This document shows, in pieces, positions 34,267 through 43,036 of a stretch of 64,000 nt of DNA. The DNA comes from Paenibacillus sp. RC67. Its GTDB lineage: Bacteria > Bacillota > Bacilli > Paenibacillales > NBRC-103111. The notes under the pieces were generated by a model. It was given only the letters and a program-made list of their open reading frames with translations. It had not been told where the DNA came from and made no database searches. The stretch is from NCBI RefSeq assembly GCF_030020805.1, contig NZ_CP125098.1, forward strand, positions 4,487,501 through 4,551,500, written 5' to 3'. The translations under genes and the position numbers were made by a program. How positions within the stretch are numbered: the stretch's first letter is position 1; each line of letters opens with the position of its first letter.

Positions 34267-35458
34267 GAACAGCACCTCCCAAATAGCCCATAATCGCTTC
34301 AACGTCTTTATCTCCACGTCCGGACAAGCTGACGACAATGATCTCGTCTTTACCCATCGTTGGGGCAACCTTCATGGTTTGAGCAATCGCATGCGCACTT
34401 TCGAGCGCTGGAATGATTCCTTCCGTACGGCTCAGCAGTTGCAATGCATCCAAAGCTTCTTTATCCGTAATCGGGAAGTATTCAGCACGGTTGGAATCTT
34501 TTAAATAAGCATGCTCCGGCCCAATGCCCGGATAATCCAGACCAGCGGAAATGGAATGTGCCTCTTGAACTTGTCCATATTGATCCTGAAGCAAATAACT
34601 CATTGAGCCTTGGAATACACCGTGGCTTCCCATAGTCATCGTTGCTGCATGCTCCTTGGTATCGATCCCGCGTCCAGCTGCTTCCGCACCAATCAGACGC
34701 ACGCCTTCATCTTGAACGAAAGGATAGAAAATACCGATTGCATTGCTTCCCCCGCCAACCGCGGCGATAACAGCATCAGGCAGCTTACCTTCCTGCTCCA
34801 GAATTTGTTTACGGGATTCATCCCCGATAATACGTTGGAAATCGCGAACCATCATCGGATAAGGATGCGGTCCTGTTGCCGAACCCAGGATATAGAATGT
34901 ATCTTCGACATGGCTCACCCAGTAACGAAGCGTTTCGTTACAAGCGTCCTTCAGCGTTCGAGTACCTGATGTGACAGGTACGACTTCCGCACCTAAGAGG
35001 TTCATACGGAACACATTGAGCTGCTGGCGCTTCATGTCCTCTTCACCCATGAACACCTTGCACTCATAACCGAGCAGCGCCGCAACCGTTGCCGTTGCCA
35101 CACCATGCTGGCCTGCGCCAGTCTCAGCTATCAGCTTCTTTTTGCCCATCCATTTGGCCAATAAGCCTTGTCCCAAAGAGTTGTTTATTTTGTGAGCTCC
35201 GGTATGGTTCAAATCTTCACGCTTCAAATATATTTTGGCGCCGCCTAAATGCGCAGACAAACGCTCTGCATAATACAGCGAAGTCGGTCTTCCCGAGTAA
35301 CGGTGAAGCAAGTATTTCAATTCCTCTTGAAATTTATCTTCCTTCACATATTTCTTGTAGGCATCTTCCAATTCAATCAGTGCGTTCATTAGTGTTTCGG
35401 GAACGTAACGTCCGCCGAACTTACCGAAGCGCCCCTGCTCATCTGGTACGTTATACAT
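34253..35458 (-). CDS. trpB: Tryptophan synthase beta chain
   Basis: PLP enzyme joining indole and serine to tryptophan. The 401-residue protein shows FGKFGGRYVPETL, the PLP lysine in NHTGAHKINN, and AVGGGSNAIGIF for phosphate binding. It overlaps the trpF stop by 8 nt and the trpA start by 14 nt, so the three are translationally coupled. Confidence 0.97.
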   Translation of the reverse strand: MYNVPDEQGRFGKFGGRYVPETLMNALIELEDAYKKYVKEDKFQEELKYLLHRYSGRPTSLYYAERLSAHLGGAKIYLKREDLNHTGAHKINNSLGQGLLAKWMGKKKLIAETGAGQHGVATATVAALLGYECKVFMGEEDMKRQQLNVFRMNLLGAEVVPVTSGTRTLKDACNETLRYWVSHVEDTFYILGSATGPHPYPMMVRDFQRIIGDESRKQILEQEGKLPDAVIAAVGGGSNAIGIFYPFVQDEGVRLIGAEAAGRGIDTKEHAATMTMGSHGVFQGSMSYLLQDQYGQVQEAHSISAGLDYPGIGPEHAYLKDSNRAEYFPITDKEALDALQLLSRTEGIIPALESAHAIAQTMKVAPTMGKDEIIVVSLSGRGDKDVEAIMGYLGGAVHESH

Positions 35459-36158
35459 GATGCTTCACCCTTTCGACAAAGCTGGTTATTTTTGCGATAT
35501 CCTTAACGCCTTCCGTTTCTACTCCGCTTGATACATCCACACCGTCTGGTCTGTAAGCATCTAACAGCTCTCCAACATTATCCGCTTGAAGCCCCCCTGC
35601 AATGAGCAGTGGAATTCCCGTAGCACGACTCCACGCCTGATAAGGCGGAATCGTCTCCCAGGAAAATGTTTTTCCCGATCCGCCGCCGTATACAGGATCA
35701 AAAGTATCCAATAAGATCGCATCCACTACATCCTTGTAGGGGTCTAATTGCAATGCAATGGCGTCGGTTAGTCTGTGAGCCTCATAATTAGACTCCTCTT
35801 GCCTCGTTTGTGTTACGGAAACGACTCTCCAAAGCTGAACCCCTGGAAATTCATTTTTTATCCATTGGCATTCCTCAGGCGTCTCATGTCCATGCAGCTG
35901 CAAGATATCAAGTGGCGCTTCATTCAAGATAACTGTCAGTTCTTCACGAGACGGGTTAACTAAAACCCCTACAGTCAAAGGAGCCGCGTTTCCAGCTGCT
36001 TTCCAGTCGGCAATGACGCGAATTAATTCACCCGCTTGCTGTGGAGTAACTTGACGCTTGCTTTTGGCGAATACAAAGCCAATGTGGTCGATAGGAAGAT
36101 GTAGAATAGAGCTTAGCGTTTCCGTATCCTTCAGCCCGCATATTTTTATGCTCGTCAT
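35451..36158 (-). CDS. trpF: Phosphoribosylanthranilate isomerase
   Basis: Third step of the tryptophan pathway. A 235-residue TIM barrel with the N-terminal KICGLKD cysteine, LQLHGHE, the DAILLDTFD aspartate and a GGL-x-N phosphate site (AGGLQADNVGELL). Seven nt separate it from trpC. Confidence 0.95.
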   Translation of the reverse strand: MTSIKICGLKDTETLSSILHLPIDHIGFVFAKSKRQVTPQQAGELIRVIADWKAAGNAAPLTVGVLVNPSREELTVILNEAPLDILQLHGHETPEECQWIKNEFPGVQLWRVVSVTQTRQEESNYEAHRLTDAIALQLDPYKDVVDAILLDTFDPVYGGGSGKTFSWETIPPYQAWSRATGIPLLIAGGLQADNVGELLDAYRPDGVDVSSGVETEGVKDIAKITSFVERVKHHV

Positions 36159-36165
36159 AACTGTC

Positions 36166-36963
36166 TTACCCCTTTACCGCAGCATTTCCCATTAGGTCGT
36201 GAACTGCTTGTTCTACAATCGGCTGACGCATGAAATGCTCTCCGATAAGAACCGCTTTGGCTCCAATAGACTGTAAATATTCTATTTCAGAAGGCTGAGA
36301 AATCCCACTCTCGCTCACAATGGTGACCTCTTTAGGGATAAAGGAGATCAGCTCTTCTGTCGTCTTAAGATCCGTAACGAATGTTTTCAGATTACGGTTA
36401 TTAATCCCAATTAATGTAGCATCTAAGGTGAGCACACGATCCAGCTCTTCTTTGTCATGAACTTCGACCAGCACATCAAGACCTATGCTTTTGGCAGCTT
36501 CAGAAAATTGCTTCAGCTGCTCGGTAGTTAAGATCGCGGCTATTAACAGTATAGCATCTGCGCCAATACAACGCGCTTCATAAATTTGATGAAGATCGAT
36601 CGTAAAGTCTTTTCTAAGCAGAGGAAGCTGTACGGATTGTCTTACACGACTCAAGTAATCGTTGGAACCTTGAAAATAGTCCACATCGGTTAAAACCGAT
36701 AAACAATCAGCCCCTGCTCTCTCATAAGCTTGTGCCAGCTCTACAGGCTCAAAATCGTCACGAATCAGCCCTTTGGAGGGGGATGCCTTCTTTACTTCGG
36801 CAATGAGCCCCATAGGGCGTTTACGGCCCTTAGAGAGCGCCTGTTCAAAACCTAGACAAGGAGGCAGCGTCGCAATACGCTGCTCCATCTGGGCTATAGT
36901 AATAGTTTGCTTCAAAGCTGCAACTTCTTGCACTTTCGTTGCTACGATTTTATCAAGAAACAT
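36166..36963 (-). CDS. trpC: Indole-3-glycerol phosphate synthase
   Basis: Fourth step of the tryptophan pathway. A 265-residue TIM barrel with AEVKKASPSKGLI, RKDFTIDLHQIYEAR, GINNRNLKTF and VSESGI. The ATG overlaps the trpD stop by 11 nt. Confidence 0.97.
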   Translation of the reverse strand: MFLDKIVATKVQEVAALKQTITIAQMEQRIATLPPCLGFEQALSKGRKRPMGLIAEVKKASPSKGLIRDDFEPVELAQAYERAGADCLSVLTDVDYFQGSNDYLSRVRQSVQLPLLRKDFTIDLHQIYEARCIGADAILLIAAILTTEQLKQFSEAAKSIGLDVLVEVHDKEELDRVLTLDATLIGINNRNLKTFVTDLKTTEELISFIPKEVTIVSESGISQPSEIEYLQSIGAKAVLIGEHFMRQPIVEQAVHDLMGNAAVKG

Positions 36964-37992
36964 GTCTGATTTCTCCCGTGAATTGGACTAGTTCTTGCAA
37001 TTTATTCAATGCTTGTCGCGAATCGATCACATGTGCCGCATACTTAACGCCTTCTTGCAGAGTAGCACATTTACCCGTCACATAGAAGCAAGCCCCTGCA
37101 TTGGCAAGCACAATATCGCGACACGCACCGGTTTCACCATGGAATACATTGCGAATGATTTCAGCGTTTACCACTGCATCTCCGCCCACAACTTCTTTAA
37201 TGCTGTAGCTTCGGAGTCCCAGCAAATCTGGTGTTACTTCATAAGTTACAATCTCCTCATCCTTAAGTTCCGTTACTTGCGTAGCATCCGAGATGCTGAT
37301 TTCGTCCAAGCCATCCAGGCTAGCTACTACTAATGAACGCTTCACACCCAGTGCACGCATAACATGAGCCATTGTCTCCGTTTTGCCGCGGTCAAAAATA
37401 CCTAGTACCTGGCGGTCAGCCCCAGCTGGATTCGTTAATGGCCCCAGCAAATTGAATACCGTACGGAAGCCTAATTCCTTGCGAGGAAGTGCTGCATGCT
37501 TCATTGACTGATGATATTTCTGAGCAAACATGAAGCAAATGCCTACTTGCTCCAAACATTTTGCTGCAAATTCTTGGTCAAGATCAATGTTTACCCCCAA
37601 AGCTTCCAGCACATCTGCACTGCCGCTTTTACTGGACATCGCACGATTGCCATGCTTGGCAACGCGTATTCCTCCCGCTGCAGCAACAATGGCTGCTGTA
37701 GTTGAAATATTGAATGTATCTGCTCCATCTCCACCGGTTCCGCAAGTGTCCAGCAGTTGGCTCCGCTCGGTTTGGACATGGTTAGCCTTCATCCGCATGG
37801 CTTCAGCAAACCCAGTAATTTCTTCTATGGTCTCACCTTTCATCCGAAGCGAAGTAAGAAAGCCTCCGATTTGTGCCGGTGTCGCCAATCCATCCATAAT
37901 ATCTGACATCACGTCTCTTGCCTCTGCTCTAGTCAGATGCTGAGCACCGATAATTTGTTGTATCGCTTGTTGAACCGTAACTTTTTTTCCAT
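36953..37992 (-). CDS. trpD: Anthranilate phosphoribosyltransferase, 5' end out of frame
   Basis: Couples anthranilate to PRPP. The main frame shows GTGGDGADTFNIST for PRPP binding and KHGNRAMSSKSGSAD. It is open only from about 37974, with TAA just before it. The expected N-terminal helix (TVQQAIQQIIGAQHLTRAEARDV) is present, but the ATG at 37992, with a fine GGGGAGG site, is in another frame that stops after 19 codons. Adding one A to the A7 run at 37982-37988 restores a 346-residue protein beginning MEKKVTV. Taken at face value the gene is broken by a one-base homopolymer deletion; a sequence error or slippage are alternatives. Confidence 0.9.
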
Positions 37993-38069
37993 GTTAACTG
38001 CCTCCCCATAATTTCATTAGCAGCCGACAATGAGCCCGAAGCCGCAGCGGCTGGCAGAGCTTAGATTAA

Positions 38070-39608
38070 TTAATAGTAGTCGTGATTAATGACCGAGTGA
38101 GCATACGATTTTTGGGAGAAAACAACCTCCGCAGTACGAATGGATTTAAGCATCCCTTTAGCCTTGTTCACTGTCTCCAGATACTCGCTTTCAGCAACGG
38201 AATCCCATACGATTCCCGCTCCAGCCTGAACATAAGCTTTACCGTTCTTGAAAATAATCGTACGAATCGTGATACAAGTGTCCATATTGCCGGAAAAGCC
38301 CAAATAGCCTATAGCTCCGGCATACGCGCCTCTCGCTTCATTTTCCACTTCTGCAATAATCTCCATCGCTCTCAGCTTAGGCGCTCCAGATACGGTTCCT
38401 GCGGGTAAGCAGGAGATAAAAGCATCGAAGAAATCTTTATCCTTCGCGATTTTACCTGTTACATTCGATACAATGTGCATCACGTGTGAATAGCGCTCTA
38501 CTTGCATAAGAGTGTCACAGTGTACGCTTCCGAACTCGGATACGCGTCCGATGTCGTTGCGTCCCAAATCAACCAGCATCAAGTGCTCGGCACGCTCCTT
38601 CTCATCTGCCAGCAGCTCGATTTCGTAGGCTTGGTCCTGCTCCGGCGTTGCGCCGCGCGGACGGGTTCCTGCGATTGGTCGTGTCTCCACCTTCTCATCT
38701 TCCACGCGAACCAATAGTTCAGGAGAAGTACCCACGATGACCTCGTCATCCATTTTGAGACAGTACATGTATGGCGATGGGTTCATGGTTCTCAAAATTC
38801 GGTAAACATGCAAGGGAGAAACATCCGTCTCGATCTCAAAGCGCTGCGATAGAACAACTTGGAAAATATCCCCCGCTCGGATGTATTCCTTGGCTTTCTC
38901 AACATTATCGATAAACTGCTCTTTAGTTAGATTCGACTTCAACTCGCCTAGCTCAACGTCATCCGGAATTTGCTGTTGAGCCATAGACAATACAGGTAAC
39001 GGACGCTTCAAACGCTCGATCGTCTCATCGATTTTAGCGCAAGTCTTATCATATTCAGCAACAATCTCCGCATCCGAGCCATGCTGGGGTACATGGACGT
39101 TGGAGATGACTTTGATCTGCTGCTTGAAATGGTCGAACACGATCACTTGATCGCAAAACATAAACTGGATATCGTTCATTTGCAAATCATCTACACGATG
39201 AGCAGGCAATTTTTCATAATACTGCAGTAAGTCATATCCGAAAAATCCTACCGCGCCACCAGTAAAGCGAGGCAATTCCGGAAGGGAAGGGCTCGAATAA
39301 GCACGCAAATATCCTTTCAAAACATCGATCGGCTTCTCCACCGAATGCTTCGTTTCTTTCTGGCTCTCAATTTTGGTTACACCATTTTTTGCAGTAATCA
39401 TAAGGAAGGGATCCGTCCCGATAAAAGAATACCGAGCCCATTTCACTCCACCTTCTACACTCTCAAGCAAAAATGCCCGGCTCTCCTGGTAAAAGTGCTG
39501 AAATACGCGAATCGGCGTCTCCGTATCTGCCATTAACGAACGAACGACCGGGATCAAATTGTACTGCTTGGATAATCGAATAACTTCCTTAGCTTCTGGT
39601 GTATACAT
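38070..39608 (-). CDS. trpE: Anthranilate synthase component I
   Basis: Converts chorismate to anthranilate with ammonia or with a glutamine amidotransferase partner. The 512-residue protein has the N-terminal regulatory domain and the chorismate-binding domain with RPIAGTRPRG, VDLGRNDIGR and GTVSGAPKLRAMEI. The ATG at 39608 has GAGGAGAG upstream. No trpG/pabA gene is present in the operon, so the amidotransferase must come from elsewhere, as in B. subtilis. Four GAG triplets with 2-nt spacing cover its ribosome site. Confidence 0.96.
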   Translation of the reverse strand: MYTPEAKEVIRLSKQYNLIPVVRSLMADTETPIRVFQHFYQESRAFLLESVEGGVKWARYSFIGTDPFLMITAKNGVTKIESQKETKHSVEKPIDVLKGYLRAYSSPSLPELPRFTGGAVGFFGYDLLQYYEKLPAHRVDDLQMNDIQFMFCDQVIVFDHFKQQIKVISNVHVPQHGSDAEIVAEYDKTCAKIDETIERLKRPLPVLSMAQQQIPDDVELGELKSNLTKEQFIDNVEKAKEYIRAGDIFQVVLSQRFEIETDVSPLHVYRILRTMNPSPYMYCLKMDDEVIVGTSPELLVRVEDEKVETRPIAGTRPRGATPEQDQAYEIELLADEKERAEHLMLVDLGRNDIGRVSEFGSVHCDTLMQVERYSHVMHIVSNVTGKIAKDKDFFDAFISCLPAGTVSGAPKLRAMEIIAEVENEARGAYAGAIGYLGFSGNMDTCITIRTIIFKNGKAYVQAGAGIVWDSVAESEYLETVNKAKGMLKSIRTAEVVFSQKSYAHSVINHDYY

Positions 39609-39614
39609 GCTTAT

Positions 39615-39632
39615 CTCTCCTCTTCTCAACTC
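39615..39632 (-). promoter_or_regulatory. Four spaced GAG triplets over the trpE ribosome site
   Basis: On the minus strand GAG-TT-GAG-AA-GAG-GA-GAG (39632 to 39615) matches TRAP-type spacing and includes the trpE Shine-Dalgarno. Four is fewer than a full TRAP site, so this may be chance purine richness or a secondary contact. Confidence 0.4.
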
Positions 39633-39657
39633 AAAATTAACTCAGTCTATTAAAAAC

Positions 39658-39686
39658 AAAAAAAACCTCTACGTCAAAGTAGAGGT
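39658..39686 (-). terminator. trp attenuator terminator
   Basis: Stem CCTCTAC/GTAGAGG (39679-39685 and 39666-39672) with a 6-nt loop, then eight T on the minus strand, about 50 nt before trpE. GTAGAG inside the TRAP-binding region can pair with the CTCTAC arm, giving an antiterminator. Confidence 0.88.
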
Positions 39687-39778
39687 TGGTATCGCAGATG
39701 ATCATAACCGTAGTCCTGTGCCCTAAAAAAAGGGAACATAAAATAAGTGCAGTACAATGCACGGGACTCAGTGTTACA

Positions 39779-39832
39779 CTCGGCTCTTCTCAACTCTGCT
39801 CACGCTAAACTCATCTCTACTCTTCTCAACTG
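39779..39832 (-). promoter_or_regulatory. TRAP-binding site: 11 spaced (G/U)AG-type triplets
   Basis: Read 5' to 3' on the minus strand from 39832: CAG, then GAG four times, UAG, then GAG five times. Ten fit (G/U)AG and the first is CAG. All spacers are 2 nt except one CGU. TRAP is an 11-mer that wraps RNA around its rim, one triplet per subunit, so the count fits. The site starts about 15 nt after the predicted transcription start. Confidence 0.9.
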
Positions 39833-39853
39833 ATCTTACAAATCGCTACTGTA

Positions 39854-39883
39854 ACTATACTATGGGATTTATGCTTTTGTCAA
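39854..39883 (-). promoter_or_regulatory. trp operon promoter
   Basis: TTGACA (39878-39883), an 18-bp spacer and TATAGT (39854-39859) on the minus strand. The -35 box lies inside the last codons of aroH. Confidence 0.8.
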
Positions 39884-40246
39884 TTTAGATAAATCAGGAC
39901 GAAGGCGCATAGCTTCTTTCAAATACACGTGAATAATCTCATCCTGTTTTTTCTCCGTGTTGGCCATAACCATCAGACGGATACATTTAGGCAAGCTGCC
40001 TTCGACAGGCACTTCCAACGAGCACATCAAAGGAACTAGCTCCCAACCTGGGTATTGACGAATAGCCACCGCAGGGAAGGTCGTTGTCAGATCGTTCGTT
40101 ACCGTAACAAACACACAAGCGATTTCCTCAGGAATAATTGCATTTTCAATAATAATTTGATGCAGCAGTTCTCTTGTCGCTTCCAGTACTTCATTCTTCT
40201 CATCATGTTCAACTGTTGTCGCACCGCGAATTCCCCGAACAAGCAT
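39869..40246 (-). CDS. aroH: Chorismate mutase (AroH type)
   Basis: Rearranges chorismate to prephenate. A 125-residue monofunctional enzyme of the B. subtilis AroH fold, with VRGIRGATTV at the N-terminus, FVTVTNDLTTTFPA and the VEGSLPKCIR arginine. AGGAGG precedes the ATG. It lies 3 nt after aroB, and its 3' end carries the -35 box of the trp promoter. Confidence 0.96.
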   Translation of the reverse strand: MLVRGIRGATTVEHDEKNEVLEATRELLHQIIIENAIIPEEIACVFVTVTNDLTTTFPAVAIRQYPGWELVPLMCSLEVPVEGSLPKCIRLMVMANTEKKQDEIIHVYLKEAMRLRPDLSKLTKA

Positions 40247-40249
40247 GGT

Positions 40250-41353
40250 TTAAGCCTCCTGTTTCAATTGCTCTACGACTTCTCTTACGGCAGCCGCAGA
40301 AACCGATTTGTTGATTTCAACCTTACCAATTTCAGTCGGAATGATAAACACCATCGTTCCTTCTTGAAATTTCTTATCGTGCATCATTGCACTCATAATT
40401 TCATCCGTATCTAAATGTGCAGGCAAACGAGTCGGAAGCCCGAACTTTTGTAAAATACGCTTGGTCACTGTATAGATATGCTCAGGATGTCCCAACTTAA
40501 CAGCCAGCTTCGCTGCTCCCACCATGCCGATGGAAATCGCTTCGCCATGATGAAGCTCATTATAGCTTGCAACGGCTTCAAGTGCATGTCCGATTGTATG
40601 CCCCAGATTGAGAATAGCCCGGAGGCCGTTCTCCGTCTCATCACGGGATACGACATAGGATTTTACTTTGCAGCCTTCGTACAAGCCGTATTGCAACGCC
40701 TCTTGGTCTAAAGAAACCAGCTTCTCGCTGTTTTCCTCCAGCCAAGCTGTGAAGCCAGCATCCCAAATAAGGCCATGCTTGATCATTTCCGACAAGCCTT
40801 CTCTTACGTCCCGATCCGGCAAAGTCTTCAGTGTAGCAGTATCATAGAGAACCATTTCCGGCTGATGGAACGCACCGATAATGTTCTTCGCCAGCGGATG
40901 GTTGACAGCAACCTTCCCTCCGACACTGCTGTCGTGAGCCAGAATGGTTGTAGGAATCTGTACGAATCTCACGCCGCGCATATAGCTTGCCGCTACGAAT
41001 CCTGCCAGATCACCTACAACGCCACCTCCCAGAGCAATAACGGTGGACTTGCGGTCCAAGCCTGCCTCTAAAGCCGTTTGTACGACTTCTCCAAGGACGG
41101 TCAATGACTTGGACTTTTCTCCAGCTGTTACAATATGAGTGGCCACTATATAGCCCGCTTCTCTAATTTTACTTACTACACTATCAAGATGAAGCTTAGC
41201 TACATTCGTATCCGTAACGAGCAGTAAAGGAGAAACCTTACTGATTTGATGCTTGGTAAAAAACTCGCCTACTTGATCCAATATTCCTTCCCCGATATAA
41301 ATCGGGTATGAACGTTCCCCTAAGTCAACCGTAAGCTCCTTCACCGATTTCAC
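40250..41353 (-). CDS. aroB: 3-dehydroquinate synthase
   Basis: Second shikimate-pathway step, making 3-dehydroquinate from DAHP with NAD and a metal. The 367-residue protein has GGGVVGDLAGFVAASYMRG, the VGGKVAVNHPLAKN lysine segment, and LNLGHTIGHALEA with the metal His. It starts with GTG after a GTGGAG site and follows aroC closely. Confidence 0.96.
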   Translation of the reverse strand: MKSVKELTVDLGERSYPIYIGEGILDQVGEFFTKHQISKVSPLLLVTDTNVAKLHLDSVVSKIREAGYIVATHIVTAGEKSKSLTVLGEVVQTALEAGLDRKSTVIALGGGVVGDLAGFVAASYMRGVRFVQIPTTILAHDSSVGGKVAVNHPLAKNIIGAFHQPEMVLYDTATLKTLPDRDVREGLSEMIKHGLIWDAGFTAWLEENSEKLVSLDQEALQYGLYEGCKVKSYVVSRDETENGLRAILNLGHTIGHALEAVASYNELHHGEAISIGMVGAAKLAVKLGHPEHIYTVTKRILQKFGLPTRLPAHLDTDEIMSAMMHDKKFQEGTMVFIIPTEIGKVEINKSVSAAAVREVVEQLKQEA

Positions 41354-41362
41354 GCTCCACTT

Positions 41363-42526
41363 CTAATAGCTTTTTACTTGTGCCAAAAAGCTATTGTAGT
41401 TATTACGGATCTCTTCAAGCGAATCTCCGCCGAATTTGTCCAAAAATGCATTTGCAACTTCCCAAGCGACGATGTTCTCCATAATGACGCCTGCCGCTGC
41501 AACGGCACAAGTATCGGAACGTTCCACCTGTGCAGTGAAAGCTTCCTTCGTGTCAATATCAACGCTTTGCAATGCTTTATAAAGAGTCGAAATCGGCTTC
41601 ATAACGCCGCGAACCACGATAGGCTCACCTGTTGTCATCCCGCCTTCAAAGCCGCCGGCACGATTGGAAGCGCGATAAAAGCCTTGTTCCTCATTGTACA
41701 TAATCTCATCATGTACTTTGGATCCGCGCAGCTTAGCCGCCTCGAAACCGATACCGATTTCGCAGCCTTTGAATGCTTGAATCGATAATACGGCTTGTGC
41801 GATACGCCCGTCCAGCTTGCGATCCCATTGTACGTGGCTGCCCAATCCAACAGGAACTCCCTCGATGACACATTCAACGATACCGCCCAGTGTATCGCCT
41901 TCTTCTTTAGCTGCATCAATGGCAGCAATCATTTGAGCTTCCGCTTCTTTATCTACCACACGCAATGGCGATTCTTCCGTAATACGGATCAGCTCGTCGA
42001 TTGGCAGTTCCTGACGTTTCACTTCCACTTCACCGATACGGATGACTTGGCTAGCCACTTTGATTCCGAATGCAGACAAGAGCTGACGGGCAACAGCGCC
42101 TGTAGCAACACGCATCGTAGTCTCTCTAGCGCTCGAACGCTCCAGAATGTTACGCAAATCCTTTTGATTATATTTCAAGCCGCCATTCAAGTCCGCATGT
42201 CCAGGACGAGGACGGTTAACACGGCGTTTCGTTTCGTCATTTCCTTCAATTGGCTCGATATTCATAACCGAAGTCCAGTGCTTCCAGTCATTGTTTTCAA
42301 CAACCAAAGCGATAGGCGCGCCGGTAGTTTTACCATGTCTCACACCGCCGACAATGTTGGCAGTATCCTTCTCAATTTGCATCCGACGTCCGCGGCCGTA
42401 ACCTTTTTGACGTCGTGCCAGTTGAAAATTCACCTCTTCAAAGTCTATGGTTACATTGCTTGGAAATCCTTCAATAATCGCAGTCAGCTGCGGGCCATGG
42501 GTTTCCCCTGCCGTTAAATATCTCAC
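41363..42526 (-). CDS. aroC: Chorismate synthase
   Basis: Last shikimate-pathway step, needing reduced FMN. The 387-residue protein shows the three family signatures: TAGETHGPQLTAIIEG, RPGHADLNGGLKY with the nearby RSSARETTMRVA, and the C-terminal RSDTCAVAAAGV. GTG start after AAAGGGG. First gene of the aroC-aroB-aroH run, with its own promoter and a leader terminator (42554-42600). B. subtilis literature calls it aroF. Confidence 0.97.
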   Translation of the reverse strand: MRYLTAGETHGPQLTAIIEGFPSNVTIDFEEVNFQLARRQKGYGRGRRMQIEKDTANIVGGVRHGKTTGAPIALVVENNDWKHWTSVMNIEPIEGNDETKRRVNRPRPGHADLNGGLKYNQKDLRNILERSSARETTMRVATGAVARQLLSAFGIKVASQVIRIGEVEVKRQELPIDELIRITEESPLRVVDKEAEAQMIAAIDAAKEEGDTLGGIVECVIEGVPVGLGSHVQWDRKLDGRIAQAVLSIQAFKGCEIGIGFEAAKLRGSKVHDEIMYNEEQGFYRASNRAGGFEGGMTTGEPIVVRGVMKPISTLYKALQSVDIDTKEAFTAQVERSDTCAVAAAGVIMENIVAWEVANAFLDKFGGDSLEEIRNNYNSFLAQVKSY

Positions 42527-42553
42527 ACTCGTTTTCCCCTTTCATCCTATACC

Positions 42554-42600
42554 CCAAAAAAGCACAAAGTACCTGTCGGCACGCTTTAGCGCTTTTATGT
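42554..42600 (-). terminator. Terminator-like hairpin in the aroC leader
   Basis: Between the aroC promoter and its start, minus-strand AAAGCGC...GTGCC pairs with GGTAC...GTGC in an interrupted stem, followed by six T. Readthrough is needed for aroC expression, so it could be an attenuator. It contains no T-box and no GAG-triplet array. Confidence 0.55.
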
Positions 42601-42617
42601 ACTCCATTCATGTGCTA

Positions 42618-42646
42618 ATTATAGTATAGGTGTCACCGTTTGACAA
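42618..42646 (-). promoter_or_regulatory. aroC promoter
   Basis: TTGTCA (42641-42646), a 17-bp spacer and TATAAT (42618-42623) on the minus strand: a near-consensus sigma-A promoter about 95 bp before aroC. Confidence 0.78.
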
Positions 42647-42793
42647 GAAAACGGCGTCAAATCGCCATATATCGAACTCATCAACAGGTTGAGCCTTAGC
42701 GGCAGCTGTGATAAACAAAGAAGCGCTGCTACAGCTTAAAAGCCGTGACAGCACCTCTTTACTCAGTTATTTCATTATCTTACTTAGTCCAAC

Positions 42794-42958
42794 CTAGCCG
42801 TTAACAGGCTGCCTTTTTAGGGGGCTCGGCATTTCGTTGAGCTCCGGATCATCTACCATGCCCATGACCTGTAATGAATCGATACCCAATATCTGAGCGC
42901 ATTCCTGCATCGTAATAAACCCTCTTCGGTATGCCATGATCACTTTTCTTTTATCCAT
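42794..42958 (-). CDS. Small 54-residue protein with HTH-like helix, unknown
   Basis: An ATG at 42958 with GGAGGG seven bases upstream opens a 54-codon frame. The N-terminus is basic (MDKRKVIMAYRRG). The helix TMQECAQILGID resembles the start of an HTH, and the tail is acidic then proline-rich. I do not recognise a family. It lies 78 nt after cheR on the same strand. The good ribosome site and protein-like composition support a real gene. Confidence 0.65.
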   Translation of the reverse strand: MDKRKVIMAYRRGFITMQECAQILGIDSLQVMGMVDDPELNEMPSPLKRQPVNG

Positions 42959-43036
42959 TGGGTCCCTCCTGCAAGTAGTTGTCCATGTTTTTCAGTATTG
43001 GAAGGGATGGAAGAAGATATACATCAGCAAGAAGGT

